NCBI GenBank assembly: GCA_020846375.1
Contig: JADLDZ010000173.1
Location: 1-6,700, forward strand
Source of the DNA: Nitrospirales bacterium
Lineage (GTDB): Bacteria > Nitrospirota > Thermodesulfovibrionia > Thermodesulfovibrionales > Dissulfurispiraceae
Direction of reading: 5' to 3'
Length of the DNA stretch: 6,700 nt
Shown here one piece after another: positions 6,509 through 6,700 of the stretch. Made by a program: the position numbers and the translations under genes. The notes beneath the pieces were generated by a model, which saw only the letters and a list, made by a program, of their open reading frames with translations, did no database searches and was not told where the DNA came from. The number at the start of each line of letters is the position of its first letter. Within the stretch, counting starts at the first letter, position 1.

Positions 6509-6531
6509 CCTCCCCTTAGCCTAGGGGGAGG
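6509..6531. repeat. GC-rich palindromic element in the leader
   Basis: The arms 6509-6518 and 6522-6531 pair over 10 bases around a 3-base loop, with one G-T pair. The surrounding 6496-6546 is an alternating C-rich and G-rich tract. The style, a C-rich arm with a TTAGCCTA-like centre and a G-rich arm, resembles dispersed intergenic palindromes found in many bacterial genomes. I cannot confirm other copies from this window. Confidence 0.5.
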
Positions 6532-6580
6532 GATAGATCCCCCGCCTTCCCCGTCTCTCCGGGGCACAAAAGCAGCCTTA

Positions 6581-6610
6581 CCGGGAAATGCACTGCAGGA
6601 GACTTCCCGG
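6581..6610. repeat. Inverted repeat CCGGGAA-N16-TTCCCGG in the leader
   Basis: Two perfect 7-base arms (6581-6587 and 6604-6610) flank a 16-base spacer that contains the palindrome CTGCAG. A further copy of TTCCCGG lies at 6488-6494. The arrangement fits either a regulator binding site or a hairpin in the leader of the methyltransferase operon. It may be an operator because it is upstream of the first gene, but this is inference. Confidence 0.4.
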
Positions 6611-6700
6611 ATAAATTCTTTCATTACAACCATATTCATTTCCAAACCCTCTTTTTCCCCCTTTTCCCCTGAGGGATGCCGTATTATGCAATCCATACCA

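Larger units (their letters stand above)
6393..6700 (-). other. Leader region upstream of the operon, rich in inverted repeats
   Basis: I find no gene I can support here. A minus-strand frame (6460-6696) is open, but its second half is the GC-rich palindromic sequence and its likely starts have only weak ribosome binding sites. It might also be the tail of a gene outside the window, since no stop precedes it. The region holds several inverted repeats, listed separately, plus a small hairpin CCCCG (6549-6553) with CGGGG (6560-6564). No convincing sigma-70 or sigma-54 promoter was found. The B12-box and other cobalamin riboswitch core sequences were looked for and not seen. Confidence 0.5.

Noticed and set aside
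6675..6695. A -10-like sequence (CATAAT) at the edge of the window
   Set aside because: Any -35 element would lie at or beyond the edge and the match is weak, so no promoter is called.
6460..6696. A 78-residue minus-strand frame upstream of the operon
   Set aside because: Its second half is the palindromic GC-rich repeat, giving Gly, Pro and Arg runs, and its start lacks a strong ribosome binding site. It may instead be the end of a gene outside the window, which cannot be judged here.

Overview
The window is one compact operon-like block. Every credible gene lies on the minus strand, so transcription runs from high to low coordinates. Order along the transcript: a structured leader (6700-6393), a DUF1638 protein (6392-5760), a 76-residue protein (5738-5508), a corrinoid-binding protein (5388-4726), an MtmB-family methyltransferase (4651-3239), an MtaA/MtbA-type methylcorrinoid methyltransferase (3015-1996), a MoxR-type AAA+ ATPase (1983-1141), a VWA-domain protein (about 1102-215), then about 210 bases with no gene.

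The core is a complete three-part corrinoid methyl-transfer system. A substrate methyltransferase (MtmB family) would move a methyl group from a methylated amine-like substrate to Co(I) on the corrinoid protein. The UroD-fold, zinc-dependent enzyme would then pass it to an acceptor: coenzyme M in methanogens, or another thiol or tetrahydrofolate elsewhere. The acceptor cannot be read from the sequence. DUF1638 proteins are recurrent neighbours of such genes. The AAA+/VWA pair resembles the motor pairs NorQ/NorD, CbbQ/CbbO and BchI/BchD and is an attractive candidate for an activase or maturation factor. No RamA-type ferredoxin activator is visible here.

Three points stand out. (1) The MtmB homologue has a plain sense stretch where classical MtmB carries the UAG-encoded pyrrolysine, so it is a non-pyrrolysine MtmB. 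(2) The moxR-vwa junction has a run of ten A in the mRNA. A -1 slip there would join the two into one AAA+/acidic linker/VWA protein of about 589 residues, and the vwa frame has no ATG or GTG near its expected start. (3) The DUF1638 gene ends in TAG and the next small gene is in the same frame, so UAG readthrough would join them, although the small gene also has its own good ribosome binding site.

The organism is most likely an anaerobic, moderately GC-rich bacterium with strong AGGAGG-type ribosome binding sites. An archaeon cannot be excluded, because these families are shared. Two genes end in TAG, which argues mildly against routine UAG decoding as pyrrolysine.
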